Of a stretch of 56,850 nt of DNA, positions 53,615 to 56,850 are shown in pieces. The stretch is from positions 1 through 56,850 of IMG/VR virus record IMGVR_UViG_3300046171_000223, one strand, 5' to 3'. The DNA comes from a virus. Position 1 is the first letter of the stretch; the number at the start of each line of letters is the position of its first letter. The notes under the pieces are model-generated. The model ran no database searches. It had not been told where the DNA came from and worked only from the letters and a program-made list of their open reading frames with translations. Made by a program: the position numbers and the translations under genes.

Positions 53615-53847
53615 TTGCTATTTAAAAAATTGCATCGGTGTAAAAATGGCTGGAGTCCCATAATAATAAGATACGAGGGGGTCGGAGACCCCCTCCCCCC
53701 CCTCTTCTGATTTTCCTTTTTTCTGCTGTCGATTGGATATCTTGAGATGTCGATTGTCTTGACTTTAAAACGTCAAAAGAATGAACAATCTTAGACAGTT
53801 AACAGGTAATCAAGTGCTCTATCTTTGTAAGTCACTAAAATCATTTG
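53615..53847. other. Gene-free gap with G/C-rich hairpin
   Basis: 233 bp with no credible gene. It holds the hairpin GGGGGTC-GGA-GACCCCC (53677-53693), directly followed on the plus strand by an almost pure C tract (53691-53701). The rest is AT-rich. On the minus strand the hairpin would be read between the first and second late genes. It may be a transcription control or packaging-related element; nothing decides which. Confidence 0.6.
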
Positions 53848-54333
53848 CTATTTTTTCTTATCATCTAATAACTGTTGGAGTTGTGCTTCATAATTAATCT
53901 CAATGTCTGTTTTATCTCTGCCTTTTTTCATCGTCTCAAGTACTCGTGCCGCTAGTTGAACTTGTCCTGTCTCAATGCAATACTTAACAAGATCCATCTG
54001 AACCTGTTCGATGTTAGCAGAGTTCCAAGTCTCTGATTTTACTTGTAATTTTGAGGCTTCGGCACGTTCAAAAAGTCTGAGTTTGTCTGCTAACAAGTTT
54101 AGTGCGGCTAAACTACCTCGAACGTCTTTCTTTTTGCTAGCTACTTGATATTGCTCGTGAATTTGCTCCGCTAACCAGAGAACATCAAGTTCACTTAACA
54201 ATTTCAACCGTTTTTCTTTGACTTCGTTTATCAAGTTTCGTTTAGCAGTATGAAATTGATCTAAATCTTTTGGTATGCCTAATTTCTTCGTATCTAATTG
54301 ATATCTAACGCTTTTTTCATTTTCTTTGATCAT
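53848..54333 (-). CDS. Unknown helical protein, possible small terminase
   Basis: 161 residues from ATG 54333 (a TTG at 54351 is also open). It is almost entirely helical and charged: LDQFHTAKRNLINEVKEKRL, LSELDVLWLAEQIHEQYQVA, ADKLRLFERAEASKLQV, QLAARVLETMKKGRDKTDIE. It is the first gene of the late arm, and size and helix-rich content fit a small terminase, which is otherwise missing. No helix-turn-helix is clear, so this is a guess from position. Confidence 0.5.
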   Translation of the reverse strand: MIKENEKSVRYQLDTKKLGIPKDLDQFHTAKRNLINEVKEKRLKLLSELDVLWLAEQIHEQYQVASKKKDVRGSLAALNLLADKLRLFERAEASKLQVKSETWNSANIEQVQMDLVKYCIETGQVQLAARVLETMKKGRDKTDIEINYEAQLQQLLDDKKK

Positions 54334-54442
54334 AAGGCAAAAACCATGCAAATTTTCTGATCATCTTACTACAAAACGAAAAAAAAGCCAAGACTAGCTA
54401 TCAAATAGAAAAAAATAGATAAACGATCAAAAGACCATTAAA

Positions 54443-54851
54443 CAAGACAGACAAGACAGGCAAAAAATCAGACTGTTTTTCTCTATGTCGCTGATATCAT
54501 AGTTTTTTCTGTCCTATAACTACAAGACAGGCAAAATATAAAACTTTTCAGCAGGGGGAAATATCACTATTTTCGTTACATAATTGTAAGATATGTAACT
54601 ATTATCTTATATTTTACCTTATACTTTTTATATTTATTATTTGCCTGTCTTGCTGTCTTAAATATAAAAAAAGTAATAATAATAGAAAGTTATAAGAAAA
54701 TCTTACTGTCTTGTTTCTGTCTTTTTACTGTCTTGTCTGTCTTATTTTTGGCTATTATTCAAATACTTAAATATTATGGTATTTTAATTATGTTTGGATC
54801 GTGTAACCAAAAACCAGAAATTAGGACAGGACAGAAAAAAGTACTGTCTTA
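54443..54851. repeat. Iteron-like CAAGACAG / CTGTCTTR cluster, possible origin
   Basis: CAAGACAG occurs at 54443, 54452 and 54523. The opposite orientation CTGTCTTG/A/T occurs at 54645, 54653, 54706, 54717, 54728, 54737 and 54844. The flanks GGCAAAATATAAA and TTTGCC also mirror each other. The stretch between is extremely AT-rich. The left part has one orientation and the right part the other. It lies where the two transcription arms diverge, has no gene, and is what an origin or a cluster of protein-binding sites would look like. Confidence 0.6.
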
Positions 54852-54943
54852 TTTTTGACAGAGATCTCACAAGTATTTTGAATTTTTATTTTCAATTATT
54901 TCAACTACTTACAGTTTTTCATACAGTTTAAAGAAAAAAATGC

Positions 54944-54972
54944 TTGACCATGACAAGGCAGTCTCATAATAT
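54944..54972 (+). promoter_or_regulatory. First rightward early promoter
   Basis: TTGACC (54944-54949), 17-bp spacer, TAATAT (54967-54972). ATCAAACA (54980-54987) pairs with TGTTTGAT (55008-55015) in the leader, then comes the ribosome binding site TTATCGGAG. The spacer lacks a full CTCACGAGATC but ends in GTCTCA. Confidence 0.65.
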
Positions 54973-55058
54973 CTCACTCATCAAACAAAACGATTGACTT
55001 CGATTTCTGTTTGATACTAGTAACATTTAATTTTTCCCTAATTTATCGGAGATCTGAC

Positions 55059-55259
55059 ATGTCAAATCATTATTATTTCGAAGACAAGCTAGGTAGTCGA
55101 GAAATTTCTCTAGTTCAATTTAGAGATCTATTGAAAAAATATAAACCGTCAATGGTTTCTTCTCTTCATTGCTCTTGTGTAGATGCTTATTCGTTTGTGT
55201 ATCGTTCAAAACGGTCTAAATACTCATTTGAAATTTCTGCTTTTTATCCAAACAGATAA
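55059..55259 (+). CDS. Small unknown early protein
   Basis: 66 residues from ATG 55059, behind TTATCGGAGATCTGAC. A longer frame from 55011 lies inside the leader stem. It is basic and aromatic (SNHYYFEDKLGSREISLVQF; FVYRSKRSKYSFEISAFYP). No family is recognised. It is the first gene of the early arm, so it is probably expressed immediately. Confidence 0.6.
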   Translation: MSNHYYFEDKLGSREISLVQFRDLLKKYKPSMVSSLHCSCVDAYSFVYRSKRSKYSFEISAFYPNR

Positions 55260-55267
55260 ATAATATC

Positions 55268-55296
55268 TTGACACTCTCACGAGATCTCGACATCCT
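55268..55296 (+). promoter_or_regulatory. Early promoter inside an operator palindrome
   Basis: TTGACA (55268-55273), 17-bp spacer, CATCCT (55291-55296). CTCACGAGATC (55276-55286) and GATCTCGTGAG (55300-55310) are perfect inverted 11-mers on either side of the -10 box, a good picture of a two-site operator. Confidence 0.75.
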
Positions 55297-55353
55297 TTTG
55301 ATCTCGTGAGTATTTAGACCGTTTATTTTTTCCTAATTTATCGGAGATCGACA

Positions 55354-55641
55354 ATGGAAACGCAAAAACATTTTGGATATTTTGGAGATTGTTTTGAGAT
55401 TGAATTGACTACAGAACAAATCAATCTTGCATCCCATCAAGGTAATTGCGAACAAGATGCACAAACCGTCGTGAAACAATCAAACGGTTTAAATATTCCA
55501 AGACAAGCAATGATTGACGGTTTGTCAGAGTATGGTGCGTGGGGTCGAGATGAATTAGCGGAAAAGTCAGATTTTGACTTGGAAACGTTAATTGTTTGGG
55601 TTGTAGCAGCTGATATAAAAGAAACACTAGTTTTTGAATAA
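55354..55641 (+). CDS. Small acidic unknown early protein
   Basis: 95 residues behind TTATCGGAGATCGACA. It is acidic, with FGYFGDCFEIELTTEQINLA and YGAWGRDELAEKSDFDLE. Similar short acidic proteins with a GAWxxxEL segment occur in phage early regions, from memory. Function is unknown. It is flanked by two nearly identical promoter-leader units. Confidence 0.65.
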   Translation: METQKHFGYFGDCFEIELTTEQINLASHQGNCEQDAQTVVKQSNGLNIPRQAMIDGLSEYGAWGRDELAEKSDFDLETLIVWVVAADIKETLVFE

Positions 55642-55649
55642 TTTATATC

Positions 55650-55678
55650 TTGACAGTCTCACGAGATCTCGACATCCT
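55650..55678 (+). promoter_or_regulatory. Early promoter, near-copy of the one at 55268
   Basis: TTGACA (55650-55655), 17-bp spacer, CATCCT (55673-55678). CTCACGAGATC (55658-55668) and GATCTCGTGAG (55682-55692) flank the -10 box. About 85 bp, from promoter to ribosome binding site, are nearly identical to the unit at 55266-55351. Confidence 0.75.
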
Positions 55679-55733
55679 TTTGATCTCGTGAGTACTTAGA
55701 CCCTCTATTTTTCTAATTTATCGGAGATCTGAC

Positions 55734-56489
55734 ATGTCAAAGCAATTGACCACACCCAAAAGACTAACAGCGAAACACAATGGCGTTGTTTTGCACGAAG
55801 ATCAACATCGTGTTGTAATTATGACGGGGTTCAAACCCTCATCAAACCGTAAAACTGGTGAAATGTTGCAGGTTTGGATACTTGTAAAAGATCTTGATCC
55901 TATACAAGCATACAAGACAAAACAGGATCAATTGATTTGTGGGGATTGTCCGCACAGATGGGCTAGCGATGGCGCATGTTATGTCAACATCGGACAGGCT
56001 CCGCTATCCATCTATCGTGCATGGAAACGGGACAGATATGCATCGGGTGATGAATGGATAGAGTATTATCAAAATTTTGTCCTGCAAAATAATCTGCAAA
56101 TTAGATGGGGTGCATATGGTGATCCTGTCCATATTCCGCTTGCAAAAGTAGTTGCATGGAATTCGTTTGCTTATAGCTGGACAGGTTACACTCATCAATG
56201 GCGTATTAATCCCGAGTATATCGGTATCTATCAAGCATCTTGTGACAGTCTACAAGACAAACATGATGCTGAAAAACTAGGCTGGAAAACTTTCAGGGTC
56301 TTATATATTCCACACAATGCAGCGACCAATGCAGTTATACATCGTAAACAACTAGAACGTGATGAAATGATCTGTCCGGCTACAGTATCAGATATTACTT
56401 GTTCAAAATGCAATAAGTGCAACGGACGTTCTAAGAATGTAGTTGTGCAAGTGCATGGTGCAAGAAAATCTAAGTTTGCTCACGCTTAA
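55734..56489 (+). CDS. Conserved phage protein with two Cys clusters, unknown
   Basis: 251 residues behind TTATCGGAGATCTGAC. Conserved-looking blocks: GFKPSSNRKTGEMLQVWIL, LICGDCPHRWASDGACYVNI (CxxC...C), QAPLSIYRAWKRDRY, RWGAYGDPVHIP, SWTGYTHQWR and a C-terminal ribbon CSKCNKCNG. From memory, similar proteins are frequent in marine cyanophages and podoviruses without a known function (DUF7227-like). Two possible metal or Fe-S sites suggest an enzyme or nucleic-acid-binding role. Confidence 0.75.
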   Translation: MSKQLTTPKRLTAKHNGVVLHEDQHRVVIMTGFKPSSNRKTGEMLQVWILVKDLDPIQAYKTKQDQLICGDCPHRWASDGACYVNIGQAPLSIYRAWKRDRYASGDEWIEYYQNFVLQNNLQIRWGAYGDPVHIPLAKVVAWNSFAYSWTGYTHQWRINPEYIGIYQASCDSLQDKHDAEKLGWKTFRVLYIPHNAATNAVIHRKQLERDEMICPATVSDITCSKCNKCNGRSKNVVVQVHGARKSKFAHA

Positions 56490-56558
56490 CTAATCTCGAC
56501 ATCATCGGGGTCTTACTTGATCCCGATATACTTAAACACTCTAAACAGAGTAAAGACC
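56490..56558 (+). promoter_or_regulatory. Short intergenic leader with TCGGG hairpin
   Basis: CTCGA-CATCA-TCGGGG (about 56494-56509, imperfect) is followed by TCTTACTTGATCCCGATATAC. It has the same form as the leaders at 1834 and 2998. No clear -35 box is seen, so it may only be an RNA element. Confidence 0.4.
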
Positions 56559-56684
56559 ATGCAAAATCAAACAGCACTAGAGAGACTAGATCAGATAATT
56601 GCTACAAGAAAACCGAAAACAAATGCAGAGATCAGAAGACTAAAACAGGTGCGTGAACTTTTAATTAAAACCTACAAAAAATAA
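56559..56684 (+). CDS. Small basic helical peptide
   Basis: 41 residues (MQNQTALERLDQIIATRKPK ... LLIKTYKK) from ATG 56559, with AGAGTAAAGACC upstream. It is basic, one or two helices. No family is recognised. It lies between two leader elements. Confidence 0.5.
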   Translation: MQNQTALERLDQIIATRKPKTNAEIRRLKQVRELLIKTYKK

Positions 56685-56685
56685 C

Positions 56686-56714
56686 TTGAAATACTCACAA
56701 GATCCCAATACAAT
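56686..56714 (+). promoter_or_regulatory. Early promoter before the junction gene
   Basis: TTGAAA (56686-56691), 17-bp spacer with CTCACAAGATCCC, TACAAT (56709-56714). The -10 box lies in the palindrome GATCCCAAT-ACA-ATTGGGATC. Confidence 0.7.
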
Positions 56715-56717
56715 TGG

Positions 56718-56785
56718 GATCATCAATTGAGTTTGTTTAGACTGTCCATTGAATTGCGAACATCAGACAAACTCACTTGATGATC
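56718..56785 (+). promoter_or_regulatory. Long leader stem-loop
   Basis: GATCATCAA (56718-56726) pairs with TTGATGATC (56777-56785), and GAGTTTGT (56729-56736) with ACAAACTC (56767-56774): 17 bp with a small internal loop. The ribosome binding site GCTATCGGAG follows. It is the clearest long-range stem among the early leaders. Confidence 0.65.
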
Positions 56786-56818
56786 AACTAATTACTAACA
56801 GCTATCGGAGCACAGACA

Positions 56819-56850
56819 ATGGAAACAAGAGAAGAAATACTGCAACGATT
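56819..56850 (+). CDS. Small unknown protein, 5' part (continues at base 1)
   Basis: ATG 56819 behind CTATCGGAGCACAGACA. It encodes METREEILQR and two bases of the next codon when the sequence ends. Adding base 1 completes a Leu codon and the frame runs to the stop at 149-151. This supports circularity. Confidence 0.7.
   Translation, partial: METREEILQR

Overview
The window looks like the complete circular map of a temperate, podovirus-like phage of a Gram-negative, probably marine, bacterium. The last 32 bases open an ORF that continues in frame into the first 151 bases and gives one sensible 60-residue protein, so the 56,850-bp contig very likely closes on itself. Evidence for a phage is a full head and lysis set (terminase, portal, scaffold, N4-gp56-type capsid protein, tail/fibre genes, 3TM holin, M15 endolysin), a phage replication set and a lysogeny set (tyrosine integrase, XRE-type regulator, tRNA-Arg-derived attP). 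No sheath, tape measure or single-subunit RNA polymerase gene was recognised. Base composition is moderately AT-rich. The host assignment is inference.

Layout on the circle: a rightward early arm runs from about 54.94 kb through the junction to 19.96 kb. It holds many small unknown genes (55.06-56.85 kb and 0-7.8 kb), a class II ribonucleotide reductase (7.87-9.78 kb), a leftward integrase-regulator pair (9.98-11.53 kb), and a replication operon: SNF2-type helicase, unknown, DUF2800 nuclease, DUF2815 ssDNA-binding protein, family A DNA polymerase, primase-polymerase/SF3 helicase (11.71-19.64 kb). A leftward late arm runs from 54.33 to 20.17 kb: possible small terminase, RusA, MazG-type enzymes, ThyX, PD-(D/E)XK nuclease, large terminase, portal, scaffold, capsid, adaptor, collagen-like fibre, lysis genes, a cluster of tiny Lys-rich proteins, then five large tail/internal virion proteins. 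The arms diverge from an AT-rich region full of CAAGACAG/CTGTCTTG repeats (54.4-54.9 kb, possible origin) and converge on a sequence matching the 3' half of a tRNA-Arg gene (about 20.0 kb, possible attP).

Early transcription appears to use sigma70-like promoters with 17-bp spacers. In most of them the spacer carries a CTCACGAGATC-type element that also occurs in front of the regulator gene, which suggests one repressor acting at many sites. The transcripts begin with structured leaders (a short TCGGG hairpin, then longer nested stems) that end in a recurring ATCGGAG ribosome binding site. The leader at 6.22-6.52 kb is the largest and may be a separate structured RNA.

The reading frame is broken many times between about 25.5 and 33.66 kb, and singly at about 2.72 and 44.86 kb. 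At nearly every junction I traced, removing one base restores a sensible frame and no substitution stop is needed. I read this as residual insertion errors or a peculiar decay, and I give the reconstructed genes with that warning.
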